Shown in pieces: positions 23,438-35,600 of a stretch of 64,000 nt of DNA (its first letter is position 1; each line of letters opens with the position of its first letter). The position numbers were made by a program, and so were the translations under genes. This DNA is from Nepenthes gracilis (lineage: Eukaryota > Streptophyta > Magnoliopsida > Caryophyllales > Nepenthaceae). The stretch covers positions 18,537,713 to 18,601,712 of the forward strand of contig BSYO01000015.1 in NCBI GenBank assembly GCA_033239525.1. Reading direction: 5' to 3'. Below the pieces are notes generated by a model, which saw nothing but the letters and a program-made list of their open reading frames with translations, did no database searches and was not told the origin of the DNA.

Positions 23438-25845
23438 TATAATATTTGAACCCTTAATTTATGGTAATCTTCATTGAATAAACTAATATAATAAAAATTA
23501 AGGTCAAAGAATACGAAAAATTGAATTAAAAAAATCAAAATTAGACTGGGTTACATCAAATTTGGAAATGCCTGACTGGCGCCCAAGATGTGGCCGTGCA
23601 TGGAAAACAGATTATCTGGTGCCTAATAGAGGCTTAACCGGCACCCAAGTACCAAAAGCTATGGGCTCAGAGCCAGAGGCACGTCCTAGTAGCGTTCGAA
23701 CGTGCGGTCCAAAACCTCAACAGTCGAGGTGCGCCCAAGCCGGTGCTCGAGTGTTACTCAATATATAAGGAGACCTTTGACTCCTTTTTTGTCATTTTCT
23801 CATAGTTTTTGAGAGAAAAGTGAGAAGCAGATAAGAAAAAGAGAGAAGAGAGGAGAGAGGAAGCCACAGAAATCCAAATTAAGTGAATCAAAGTTAAAAA
23901 TTGGTGGGAATGAAATTAATACAAGTGCATTTTAAGCTTTTCTTTCCTTGTTACTTCTTTGCTGAACTCGTTGAGCAATTTTTATTCCATTACTCATGTA
24001 TATCTTGATTTTCGAAGCTACAATGATATTGTTTAACATGCATGTCTAATTCTCTTTATTTTGTCATAAAAATGCATGAATTATATATCTAAACTTAAGT
24101 ATATGATATAACTTTGCAGAATTTTGCAATACCTCTTCATGCATGTTCTAATTTTATGATATATTATTTTCCCATATTTGAATTTTGTTGATAAGTTCTT
24201 GTATGTCTGAAAACTAAATTAAAACTCCATATATGTGTTGAAATTTCACATCAATGCTTGTTTATCCGTAAAATAAATTGTTAAAAATCTAAGAGGTTGC
24301 TGATTTTTTCTGCACTATTTGCTAAATTCCTTTGCAATAAATTGTTAAGAATAGTTCTGTATGTCAAATTTATGAAAATAGACTCTAAATGTTTCCATAA
24401 AATCAAGTAAAGTTCTTTTACATGGTCTAAAATTTAGTAAAATCTTCCATATTTACTGAATTATGCACTGCTATTGAATTTCCTACATGTTTATTGAAAT
24501 TTTCTACACTTAGTTGCTATTTTAGTGTTCCCTAATTTTAAACTATCATGGTTAAGTATAAAATAGCATAATTTTAAAAAAAAACTCTATAATTAAGTTA
24601 AAAATTATGATATTCTTTTTAAGAGTGAGAAGATTAAGAAGTTTGAAGAAAAGTGTGAAGTTTTTCTATTAATTATATTAGATCATGATTAAATTTTATC
24701 ATGTAGTATATTATGGTATGTCTTAATATATTATAGTAGTATATTGATATTCAAACTTATCATCCGCGAATGAGAAGTAGTGTTCAATCCCGTATATAAA
24801 GTTATATGTATGATGGCTCACCCATATATCTTGAATAGTAGCATACAACTTTTAGTTATGTAAAAATAAATATAACCCAGATTTTGATTATCTGTTTTTT
24901 TAATCTATAAGATTTACTGGCCCTTGATTCTTAAGAAAATAAAATTTTAATATGTTTTGATTATAAGAATTGAATAAGAACATGATACAAATTCTAAAAA
25001 TGTATAAACTGAATATCATGCACATGTTTTAAGAAAATTCTATGTTATTATATTTGTTCATGATCTATAGTTGTTTTGATATATTTTAAACGCAAATTAT
25101 ATATGATTATTTATTATATTATATTCCTTAATGAGCTTTTGGTTTACTCATTGTTCTATTTTACTAATCTCTTCAGATGGGATGTACGGATACTTGTCAG
25201 ATAAACGAAAATAAAGAATAATTGTGTTGAAGTGCCCATAATATGAATTTAAGCAATGCTTAATGTAGTTTTATGGTTTTGGACAGATTTTAGATAGTTC
25301 TAAAATATTAAATGCTGTAATATGGCTGTTGGATAATTATTAATGTATTAAGTTTAGTTTTTGGGCAATTTTAGATTGTTTTATATTGTAATGTAGTCTT
25401 TCGGACAGTAGTTAATATGTTATGATACATTTCGTATAGTAATTAATGTATGTATGATAATCGGAAAGCAGTTGGTACATACGTTGATCTATTTTGGTGC
25501 CATGCTGATGTGATTTACACCGTGATCAGGTTATATAGTCATGGATGTTGGTTAATGAACTGTTTGACAGCAATGAGATTTTATTTCAGCAAATTATATT
25601 ACTCTGATTTTCATTATTAGACAGGCAATCTCCTTACTAAGGTTCGACGTTACCAGTTTGGGTCGGTGTCAAAGTTATACAATAACGTTGAACAAGTTTG
25701 GATCCTGTGTATGATTTAATTCATTTTATTGTAATTGATCGAGGTATCGATATGAAATTTAGGTCCAAATGTTATTAAATGATAATTTAGTTAATCAATA
25801 ATTGGTTAAGAATTAATTATGAATCGGAATTTGGTATGTGATACA
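23438..25845 (+). repeat. Type A LTR, 3' LTR of the old chromovirus
   Basis: About 2.4 kb, aligned with 6814-8717 over its first 1.9 kb and with 3304-3415 at its end (tgtgataca). It has a U3 block of GGCGCCCAAG/GGCACCCAAG type and a TATA box in 'caatatataaggagacctt' (about 23758-23776). The ORF at 23562-23768 is chance. The 5' LTR of the same element appears to be type B (8718-10778), which is unexpected. Confidence 0.75.
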
Positions 25846-27050
25846 GTCAAAGTCATCTAAACAACAAAGGACACTAAAGAGTCATGTGATATTTGTACGA
25901 CGGTCGGCTAAGGGATCAGTTGAAAGTCAACGTAGTGGCATATAATAGGCATTTAAGGGATGTATATGTATTATTTGGTTAGAGAAGTGGCGCTCAATGT
26001 GTGCCTGAGAGGCCCATGTACATAATTTGTCTAAAAATATCGTACCTGATATGCTTCTAAAAGACACTCGTATGTCGTTTGTCTAGGGAGGCCACGCCTA
26101 ATGCATTTCTAATTGGCGCTTGTACACTATTTTTGATATAAAAGCATGTTTGTCACGATGTTAGAGTATTTTAAATTATTTTCTCATATAAGGAACAATG
26201 TATAAAGAGAGAAAATAGAAAAAAAAAGAGAAAATATTTAATGTTAGTTTGATGTCCGATTTAAATTCTATTTTATGTTATAGTCGAACATATTATTCTA
26301 GTGTTTTTTAGAACGTATTAACATTTTTACTCTTATTTCTCAATATATTTTCTCTTGTGAGTTGTTAAATGTATTAAGAGAGTTGATAAATTTTATTTTT
26401 TGCTAAAGTTAGACACATTATTTTAGTATTGTTTTTTAGAATGTTTTACCATTTGTTACTCTTGTTGCTCAATACGTTTTCTATTGTGGGTTGTTAAATG
26501 TGTTACGATAGTTGATATTTAACAATTTATTACTCAATTTGAAGTAAAGAGATTTTGAAGAAAATTATTTTATAACATAAACTATTTTATAATGAATTTA
26601 TTTAAAATTTATCATGTGATTTTTTTCTTAATTGAAAAAAATTTTTTACATTAAAAATTATTATATATTATTGAGTTTCTTGTACTCACAAGTTTGGTAG
26701 ATGTTTGATGAGGGGTTCGACTTTATTATATTGTGTCGATTGTATATGTTTTGGACAAATTTCAATAGTTATAATTGGAAATAAAACTAGGCCTTTTATC
26801 TTTACATTTATGCAAACTCAACTCTTCACATTATTTTTCATTTCAAGGTGTGATTTTGTTAGGAGCACGCTTTGATTATGGATTCTATTATTATCTATTT
26901 TTATTATGTTTTTGCTTTGTCTCTCTGGTTTGAAATCCTGTTTTACGAACTCTGATTTAGACCTATATACACTATAAGGGATTAAATTGTTGTATGCACA
27001 ACGAATGACAAATGATTTTGTTAAAATTTGACCAACATGAAAAATTAATG
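25846..27050 (+). repeat. Probable diverged gypsy LTR
   Basis: It resembles the A/B LTRs in layout. A U3-like block 'gaggccacgcctaatgca' is followed by a TATA-like gatataaaag at 26135-26144 and AT-rich sequence. A 'ttgagtttcttgtactcac' stretch (about 26671) resembles the U5 side of those LTRs. Ends and target duplication were not found, and no coding region follows. Confidence 0.4.
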
Positions 27051-27760
27051 AAGCTAGACGAGATAAACCACCACAATATTGTTACATGCTCATTAAGATA
27101 ATTACAAATTTGTATAAAAATCAATAATAGACAATATGATTAAAAATTTATATAAAAACACATATTACACAATTATACTGGCGGAAGTAAAAACTTGAAA
27201 CAAAATATTCAAGGAAAAACAGCTAAACTATCGGTTGTCAATTAAAAATCTATCATATAAGAAAAGTTATAGACTGACATAATTTCTGATAGACTAACTA
27301 TGAATGCATGAATATATAAAATTCTTTAAATTTATATTTTTGTTGTAAAATAAAAAATCTAGTTTTTTTTTTTATAATAAATTTTGATCGAACAATATTG
27401 TTCTACACAATCTGAACTCTAGTATTCTTGCCATAGAAAGAATTTTCGAGGCATATATGAAAATTTATGAGTAAGTATAACAATTTTTGAGGGTTTTGGA
27501 AATTTTTTATTAAGGGCGCTTTAGGAATATCCAAGTATAATAAACCATTGCCCCTTCTTTTTTGTGTTGAAATAATTAAAGGCAACTATATATTAAAAAA
27601 AGGTCAGTCAAAGCAATTGTAGATGTGTCCAAAGCAGAGAAAACTGTTAGTTTGTCGGGCCACAGTCACATGTTGATTGAGTGTCGCCCTTTTGCTCTTC
27701 GTTGCTTGAGAGCTAAGCAAGCTCTATAAATGCTTTGCTTAAACTATTGCGGAGTCCGAT
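27051..27760. other. AT-rich stretch without recognised feature
   Basis: No ORF beyond chance, no clear repeat and no RNA gene seen. Confidence 0.4.
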
Positions 27761-27769
27761 ATTAAAAAG

Positions 27770-27990
27770 ATAATTCTATAATGGTTGTCTTATAAGTTGG
27801 ATGATTTTCCTCCCTCATGGTACACCTTTTGGGAGAGGCTCGGGTCCAACAGTTTATATTCGTAACAGTGGTGCTTTCTTTAAAACCAGTCCTCGACTTG
27901 AAGGGTTACCTATAAAGGGTTATGATTGGAAATGGCTATCAATAGAGGGACTGATGTACTGTCAGTGCGTCGAGGTGGAGTAAAGTATCG
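27770..27990 (+). repeat. Copia LTR-like fragment
   Basis: 'ttataagttggatgattttc' through 'gttcgtaacag'-like text parallels 28108-28195 in the copia LTR that follows ('ttataatttgggggattctc', 'cttatactcgcaacat'). This is a second, older LTR copy just upstream. Confidence 0.5.
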
Positions 27991-28063
27991 TAAAATGAAA
28001 GCCATTGAGTGAAGTGTCGCAGAGTGCAGTTACCGAGGTCTGCGAATTGTTAAGGGGAAAAAA

Positions 28064-28738
28064 TGTTGTGAGTTTCATATCATGGAGGTAACTCCATAAG
28101 GACTGCCTTATAATTTGGGGGATTCTCCACCCTCAAGGTGCATCTTTGGGGGGAGATTCAGACCCCAACAACTTATACTCGCAACATAAACTCTCGGGCA
28201 ATATACCACTCAAGCTCTTGTCGAAAGCTCTTCTCTTCCACTATATTGCTCAAGTGTCAATTGAGCGCTATTTATAGGCTTCAGTAGTCCTTCGGCCGAG
28301 CCGAGCCGAGCACCGAGCCGAGCGGCTTCTTCAAGCCGAATCCGAGTCAGTTTGCAGCCAATTGCAACCTTCCTCTTCATTTCGTCTTCCTCGACTCCTG
28401 ATCTCTTTCTACCGTTTAATTTCACTAATTGTTGAAGTATTAGTGGTCCATTTAGTATTGATAACTCTCCCATTCATTAACACATCAATTCTCGGCCGGT
28501 TTGTGGACGTAACGCCCTATTGAGGCATTTGAAGGTTTTGCCTATAAATCAAGCGTTCTGGCTTTGTCCCTGGAACCCAACTCAATTGATACACAATCTA
28601 GAAGAGTCAAGCGTGTCCAGAAGCTCAAAGCCGGCCCGAATTTCATATCCCGAAAATAGAGCAAGTAAATGGAGGGAGGTATAAACTCGATTTTTTTTTC
28701 TGCTTTTGTGGTTATTTAAGTCACATTATTTTCTAATA
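28064..28738 (+). repeat. 5' LTR of copia element 1
   Basis: It starts TGTTGTGAGTTTCATATC, a common form for plant copia LTRs, and ends CTAATA (decayed CTAACA) before the PBS. A TATA-like tatttataggct lies at 28269-28280. It is about 675 bp. The minus-strand ORF 28210-28473 is chance. Confidence 0.75.
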
Positions 28739-28740
28739 TT

Positions 28741-28753
28741 TGGTATCAGAGCG
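28741..28753 (+). other. Primer binding site of copia element 1
   Basis: TGGTATCAGAGCG is a near-perfect match to the initiator tRNA-Met PBS, 2 bases after the LTR. Confidence 0.85.
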
Positions 28754-29217
28754 AGGCATTGCATCTTCCTTTTCCGTTCTATTGATTTTCGATTTTCGTC
28801 CGAAACTTAAAAATCTTAAAGTCTTCATTCGGTAAAAACGAGCACCGAAAATCGTTGGGAATTTAAATTTTTGAAATTTCTATATATTTTGCATCAATTT
28901 TGGTGTTCATATGGTGCTGTTTTAATTGGGTCTGTAAAACGGGTCGAATTGGGCGTTGTTGGGTTCGGGCGAATCCGACAAAGGAAGAAGACGACTTGAA
29001 CGGCGTCGTTTTGTTTTCGGTTTTGTATTTCCTGAACGACGTCGTTCTGCTACAGTGTTTTTTTTTTTAAAAAAATAAATGCGGTTTTGGACTTGGGCTG
29101 TTTTCGTCATTTAACGCTCGCGTTCGGCGCCCACCGCATAAGTCTCAAAATTCATGCGCTTTGCATTTACCTCGCCTATTACATGCGGAATTTCTAAATG
29201 CGGCTTGAAGAAGCAGT

Positions 29218-29283
29218 GGCCAGATTCGAACACGGGTCGTGGGGACGACACCGTTTCACCGCTGCGCTAAATGCTTGATGGCG
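29218..29283 (-). ncRNA. tRNA-like relic / possible SINE head
   Basis: On the minus strand the stretch has an A-box-like TAGCGCAGCGGTG and, about 35 bases on, a B-box-like TGTTCGAATCTGG. This is the order and spacing of an internal RNA polymerase III promoter. The anticodon arm could be TCGTCCCCACGA. Acceptor stem pairing is not convincing, so it is not a working tRNA. It lies in the long leader of copia element 1. Confidence 0.4.
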
Positions 29284-29338
29284 TTCATTTGGGCATTTAA
29301 ATATATTTTACATATTTAAAACCTACATATATATATAT

Positions 29339-29935
29339 ATATATAATTATATTATTATATATAAAGAATGAAATATAATATTCAGAATATAATTATATAA
29401 ATGTGTATATAATGTCTAATGATTAAAATAATTTAATTAATTGGGGATTGGCCACATCGTCTTTAATTAATAAAATTATTTTTTAATATCACATGCGTTA
29501 TAAAGATATTAATTATGAATAATTATTTTTGATATAATAAAATTTATCCCATAGAAAATTTTATTATATTAAATTAATTAATCACGATAAAATGTCAAAT
29601 TTTTTTTTAATTTGTCCATATATATATTAAAAATTGAAATATAATTTGATATATTTTATATTATTATATATAAACATGAAATATAATATTCAGAATTAAA
29701 ATTTAGCCCAATGTCTAATGAATTAAAATTTTAATTAATTGATTCATGAATTAATAAAATTATTTTTTATATCACATGATAAAGATATTAATTATGGATT
29801 TATTTTTGATATAATAAAATGTTATCCCATAGAAAATTTTATTTATTTTTATTAATCGGATAAAATTCAAATTATTTTTTTTAATCTTTTCGACATAAGA
29901 ATTGAAATATAATTTGATAGTTTTAAAAAATTGAT
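29339..29935 (+). repeat. Tandem duplication of about 308 bases in copia leader
   Basis: 'atgaaatataatattcagaa' starts at 29368 and again at 29676. The following roughly 250 bases run parallel, including 'tcccatagaaaattttat' in both. The second copy has small deletions. It is AT-rich, with no coding content. Confidence 0.8.
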
Positions 29936-30239
29936 AATCTACTATAATTAAAATTTGGCCCACGAGAGAATTTTTTATCTTTATTTATGATGTATACTTT
30001 ATATTGAAACATAGATTTTGTTATCCTCATTTGTTGATATTAACCATATTTATTTTTATACTCTTATTCAAAGACTTTTGACAAAGATGTAAATTTTCTT
30101 TATAAATGAAGGAGAGAATCTTTATTTAGGGTGGATGGACATAGATTATTTATAAAGACTAAAATTCTTCATTAGTATTTGTAACTCTTTATGAATGATG
30201 GGAGATAATAAATGTTTCATTAATTTTGTATTTGTTACC

Positions 30240-30880
30240 GTGATCGAGATAATAAAGTCTTGAAGTTTCTTGAATACTATTGATGAGCAGTTTGAGACTT
30301 CAGATAAAGTACTAACTAGCATCCTGATAATAAAGTTTTCATCTATAAGGCTCACCAGTATTAAGGATGTGCGTAAATACATAATACAGATGAGGGATGT
30401 AGCAGCTCAATTGAAAAATTTAGAGGTAAAAATGTTTGAATATTTCCTTGTGCACTATATTTTAAACAATCTTTCACCATAATATGAACCTTTTAAAATC
30501 TCTTACAACACACATAAAGATAAATAGTCAATCAATAAACTCATGATCATGTGTGTTCAAGAGAAAGGAAGGCTCATGATGGAACAAAGTGAGATCGTTT
30601 ACATACTCAAAGAAGAAAAGTTCAAGACATAAGCCAAAAAGAAGGAAAAAGGTAAAATACCTCCTCAATCTGATATCAAGAATGAGTCCAAGTGCTTCTT
30701 CTGTAAAAAGAAGGGATACGTTAAGAAGGACTGTATCAAGTATCAAAATTAGCTTAAAAAGAAAGATAATCCATTCTCTTTTATATGTTATGAATCTAAT
30801 ATGATTAATATTGCACATAACACATGGTGGATTGATTTTGATTCTACAATCCATATTTTAAATTCTTTACAGGGCTTGTA
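30240..30880 (+). pseudogene. Copia element 1 Gag and protease start (decayed)
   Basis: The 70-codon stretch at 30270-30482 ('YIIQMRDVAAQLKNLEV', 'YFLVHYILNNLSP') is typical of copia Gag. A broken linker follows. The nucleocapsid knuckle reads CFFCKKKGYVKKDC, with the zinc-binding His replaced by Tyr. The protease start reads WWIDFDSTIH, where the family has an intact D-S-G active site. Stops interrupt it. Confidence 0.8.
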
Positions 30881-31172
30881 AAACCTAAGGAAACCATTGG
30901 GTAATAAACAAAGCATCTATTTTGGAAACAAGATACGTTCATATGTGGAGGCCATTGGAACATGCAGCTTAGTTTTGAATAGTAGTTTTGTTTTGACACT
31001 AGAAAAGACCTTTTATATTCCAAATTTCTCCAAAAATTTGATTTTTGTTTTAAGACTTGTGCCTTATAGATATTTCGTTACATTTTCAGACTTATTTTTT
31101 AATTTATATTATAAGTTTGATATTATTAAAAATGGTACACTGTCTGATGGTCTTTATTACTTAAATTTATAA
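30881..31172 (+). pseudogene. Copia element 1 protease remainder
   Basis: The 91-codon stretch from 30897 holds 'LTLEKTFYIPNFSKNLIFV', the usual C-terminal protease text of copia elements, and ends at 'LSDGLYYLNL', where the pre-integrase region begins. Confidence 0.75.
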
Positions 31173-32275
31173 AATAATATCTTTTTTAACATTGTGCATG
31201 CAGATGTTGACATTAAACGATGTGTTATGAATAAATGTTCCTCTATATTGTGGCATAAGAGATTTGGTCATATCTCCAATGATAGAATCAAAAGATTGGT
31301 AAATGATAGAGTACTTAGTACTCTAAATTTTACTGACTTTGAGACTTGTGTGGACTGTATTAAGGGAAAGCAGACCAACAAGACTAAGAAAAATGCTAAG
31401 AGAAGTTCGGACATATTAGAAATCATACATACTGATATTTATAGTCCTGATATTGACTCATATGATCTAAAATATTTTATCACATTTATTGATGATTTCT
31501 CACGATATATGTATCTCTACTTACTTCATAATAAGAATGAAGCCTTGGATGCTTTTAAATTATTTAAAGCAGAAGTAGAGAAATAATGTGAAAAACAAAT
31601 CAAGATTATGAGATCAGATAGAGGTGGAGAGTATTATGGTAGATATACTGAAGATGGACAAATACTTGGTCTATTTGTAAGGTTTCTTCAAGAATATGAG
31701 ATTATTGTCCAATATACTATACCTGATTCTCTGGATCAAAATGGTGTAACAGAAAGAAAAAACTGAATATTATTGGACATGGTAAGGAGTATGCTTAGTA
31801 ACTCCGAACTTTTAAAATCCTTGTGAAGTGAAGGTCTTAAAACGACGGTGGATATATTAAATCGGGTTCCAACAAAAACTGTTCCAAAAACTCTTTTTAG
31901 GTTATGGAAAGGATGAAAATCGAGTTTGCAACATGTACGCGTATGGGGATGCCCATCCGAAGTAAGAGTTTATAATCCACACGAGAAGAAGTTGGATCCA
32001 AGGACTATTAGTGGGTATTTCATTGGATATGTTGAAAGGTCCAAAGGATACAGATTTTACTATCCATCTCACAGCACTAAAATTGTGAAATCAAAAAATA
32101 TTAAATTTCTTAAGAATGACTTAATGAGTGAGAAAAAACGATTAAGAAATTTGATTTCTAGTAATGATCATTTAGTTTCTCAACCCTCTAGTTTAAATGA
32201 TAGGTTGATTGTTATACACAACACCCCTCAAGATCAATCTAGTGTTGAACAACCAATCAATATCATTCCATAAAA
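31173..32275 (+). pseudogene. Copia element 1 integrase
   Basis: The zinc region LWHKRFGHIS...C..C (31194-31380) is followed by the core: 'EIIHTDIYSPD', 'FITFIDDFSRYMYLYLL', then after a TAA at 31584 'IMRSDRGGEYY' and 'DQNGVTERKN'. The tail has 'RVWGCPSEVRVYNP' and 'DPRTISGYFIGYVERSKGYR'. At least four stops are present. It would insert element cDNA into the host genome. Confidence 0.85.
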
Positions 32276-32946
32276 TGCTGATCTTATTCCAGTTGACCAT
32301 AAAATTTAGGATTTATCTAAAATAGTTATACAATATACACCTGTTGAGGATGATGATGATACAACATTGAGAAGGTTTTCTAAAATGAGAAAGTTAGCAA
32401 TTTTTGGTGATTATATTGTATATCTACAAGAGTCAGACTACAATATAGGAGCAGAAATGATCCTGAAACGTTTTCATAAGTTATGAGTTGTAATGAGTCA
32501 CAATTATGGTACAATGCCATAAAATAAGAGATAAATTCCATGAGTTACAATAGAATTTGAGATCTTGTTGAATTGCCTAAAGGAGCGAAAGTCATAGGGT
32601 GTAGATGAGTCATTAAAATAAAGAAAGACTCATTAGGCAATATCGAAAGATATAAAGTAAGACTCGTTATTAAGGGATATACTCAAAAGGAGAGAATTGA
32701 TTACACGGAGACTTTTTTTCCTGTATCTAAAAAGGATTCTCTTCACATAATTTTGACATTGGTTGCTCATTTTGATATGAAATTATAACAAATGGATGTG
32801 AAAACAGAATTTTTAAATGGTGATTTAGAGGAAGAGGTTTATATAAAACAATCAGAAGGATTCTCCTCTAGTGATGATGAGTAATTGGTATGCAAACTAA
32901 AGAAATCCATATATGGATTGAAACAAGCATCCCGTCAATAGTATTT
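32276..32946 (+). pseudogene. Copia element 1 reverse transcriptase, truncated
   Basis: The linker is followed by the start of RT: 'ELPKGAKVIGCR', 'KVRLVIKGYTQKERIDYTET', 'MDVKTEFLNGDLEEEVYIKQ', 'LKKSIYGLKQASRQ'. The sequence stops there, before the YVDD box, and unrelated LTR-like sequence follows. Everything beyond, including RNase H and the 3' LTR, is absent from the window. Confidence 0.85.
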
Positions 32947-32990
32947 CTGATGAATTTTTGAGATTTAATTTTTTTGATATTATTTATTTC

Positions 32991-33988
32991 TGATGAATTT
33001 TGTGATTTTATGGGTTGGCTCAGAGAAGAGCCTGTTCGTCGGCATACCCGGGGGGCTGAAGCCCAGTAGGGTCCCATGTAGCTCAAAGCCCAGAGGACAC
33101 CACTGCGGATCCAACCGCAGCCCAACTCGTAATGGGTAGGTAAAGAAAGCTAACAAGCAGGCTTAGTAGACAACCCCTATGAACCAGTCAATCACGATGC
33201 AGGGAGCTTTCTAACTCAACAGCCGATAGCTTGATCAGAATAGAGTGTACATGCAGGAGATACTTGCCATGATAACAGAGGCAACTTGGTAAATGTGCTA
33301 GGAGAATGGCCCACGATCACCTGAGCGTCCCCAAAACCACTACTGTTGGGAGAGTTTGGTGAACATACTAGAAGAACCACCCACGGTTGCACAATCGCCC
33401 CCAAATGACAACTGCCATTTACAGCTTCCTCTATCACATAAATAGCTCAATGAATTCTCGTAGGGCAACTGTCACCAGCCCTAGCGCCCAAGACATACAT
33501 AATCAACGCCAACCTTACAAATGCCCCTTCATACCTATCGGTGAAAGGGGAGAAGGATCCTAGCCATCACTTGCCCAAGAGAGAACCCTTGGAGTAGTTA
33601 ATTCCTAGGGCGAACTCTCTCTCTATCTGAAAGTCGCTCCCTATTGAGTGCAACAACCGGAGCCAAGCCCTTCGTCATCACTCACAAGTTGCTTCCCACT
33701 AAGTGCAACTACCGGAGCCAGGTCCTCTAATATCATTATCAATCCCCTCACCTGTGCATCATTGCACCTTGCATCCTCCATTTTTCTTTTCTCATGGAAA
33801 GATTTTTAACTTGAGTATTGGAGGATATATCAAAAAGTGAGTCTCCCAATCCTCTGACATCTTATTTTGAGTTGTATTGTATAGGACTTAGGTTATTAGA
33901 GACGAAGATTGAATCCAACTCAATTTGACATGCTGTGGAAGATTAGGTGGCTTCCTAATTCATATAACCTATATCTATGGACGCATCA
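32991..33988 (+). repeat. 5' LTR of a Tat-type gypsy element
   Basis: It ends GCATCA before a PBS of Tat type. The start is uncertain: 'tgatgaattttt/tgatgaatttt' occurs at 32949 and 32991. A TATA-like acataaatagctc lies at 33433-33445. Its 3' end resembles 1040-1350. ORFs inside it (32868, 33216) are chance. Confidence 0.6.
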
Positions 33989-34005
33989 TTGGTGCTATTT
34001 GTGGA
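33989..34005 (+). other. Primer binding site, Tat type
   Basis: ttggtgctatttgtgga parallels the TTGGCGCCGTCTGTGGGA form seen after many plant Tat/Athila LTRs, with several decayed bases. Confidence 0.55.
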
Positions 34006-34046
34006 AAATGATTTGAAAAGTCTAACCACCGTGTTGCAAAGAAAAC

Positions 34047-35600
34047 ATGGTCAACCATAGGGCACAAGCCAACATACCAACCGAGGACATCGTAGCCCAA
34101 GGCGATAACCCCTTAGCGAGTAGCCATGCGGGCGGATGGCCTGAACTTGACATGCGCATGCTCACTGCCTAGATGGGAGATGTGTTCAAGATGCTTCGGA
34201 TGATGAACGCATGTCTAGATGAGTAGCAATTGGGGGCTCACGCCTCCATTACACAAGCTTCAGCCTCTAAGTGAAGGAATTAGGGAAAGAGGCACACAAC
34301 TGAGAAGATCCTGAAGCTCGACAACGCTGAGGCCTGTGCAGCCTTGAGCAGAAGTGCTCGAACACGGCTGGAGGACTGACTAAGTCATGGGACACAAAGG
34401 GACAGCCCAGAACGATGGCATCTCCACTATTCTCGTAGCGGCAAGAAGCCTTCGGCCCAAAGAGAAGCCTCTTGCAATACGCGGCCATCATGAGCTGATA
34501 GCCACTAGGACCCACATCTCTTTCCAAACCATTTGGAGTTGAGGACCTTCCTCAATGCCAAGAGGATTGCATACTCCCCTCGAATAGAGGAGAGAGTAGG
34601 GAAGATATGGTAGCACGTGTTCAGAGGAGATGCCAGTAGACACTCCATGGATATGAGGAGATTGCTGTTCACGATGGAGATTTGGGCGCAGATGCTCTCT
34701 CGCAAATTCAAAATGTCGGCCTTGGAACCTTATGATGGGAGTTTTGATCCAATGGATCACTTGAATCATTTTTGCAATTTGCTGAGCTTCCAGAGTTTGG
34801 GCGAAGTTGCCATGTGCCACTACTTCTCTCTGACCCACAAAGGGGACGCTTTTATATGGTTCTACAACCTTCATCCGAACTCGATCCGGTCGTTTGAGGC
34901 ACTCGCTGAATGTTTCCTATTGCAGTTTGCCTCTTGTCGGAGGGAGAAGATGCAGCCGTGGCACCTTGTTTACATCGGACAAAAGCGACGTGAAAGCTTG
35001 AAGCACTTCTTAGCCCGATTCCCCGCTAAGGCCCGAAAAATATCCAGGCTTGTCGAAGATGTGAAGTTGAGTGCCTTCATCGCGACTTTGGAGTCGGGTA
35101 ATTTTTTCAAGCACTTGTTCCATTAAAACCCTTAGATCTTCTAGGAGGCTAAGACCATCGTCCGAACACACATAGCGGCAGAGAAAGTCAACGAAATTAA
35201 ACGGCCATAGCATGTGGACAGACCCCCTGAGGGACCAGCAAACGGGAAGAAGAGGAACGAAGACAAAAATCAGAAGCAGCCACGGACCGAGCTTGGTGTT
35301 CGAACGGAGTTTAGGCCGCAAAACCTGACTCCTCTAAACGACACTCGTACCAATATCCTAATGCAGATCTGAGATAATAAATTTTTGAAGTGGCCGAAAG
35401 TATTGAAGAACCCAGAGAGAGGAGATTAGTCGAAATACTATCACTATCATTGGTCTCTAGATCACAGTACTAAAAACTGTCGGATACTACAGAAGGAGAT
35501 CGAAGACCTGGTTTATAAAGGCCACCTCACCAGATTCTTGCGGAACCCGGGGCAAGCCCTTGGATGGGTAGGCAAGGATGGACCACAGTAGCTAAGAAAC
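34047..35600 (+). pseudogene. Gag of the Tat-type element
   Basis: It starts MVNHRAQANIPTED. A stop is met within 45 codons, and more follow. The 169-codon stretch at 34617-35126 holds the capsid core: 'LEPYDGSFDPMDHLNHF', 'KGDAFIWFYNLHPNSIRSFE', 'LAECFLLQFASCRREK', 'RRESLKHFLARFPAKARKI'. Near 35430-35550 the text 'YHYHWSLDHSTKNCRILQKE' resembles the Tat Gag segment before the protease. Minus-strand ORFs here are shadows. Confidence 0.8.
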
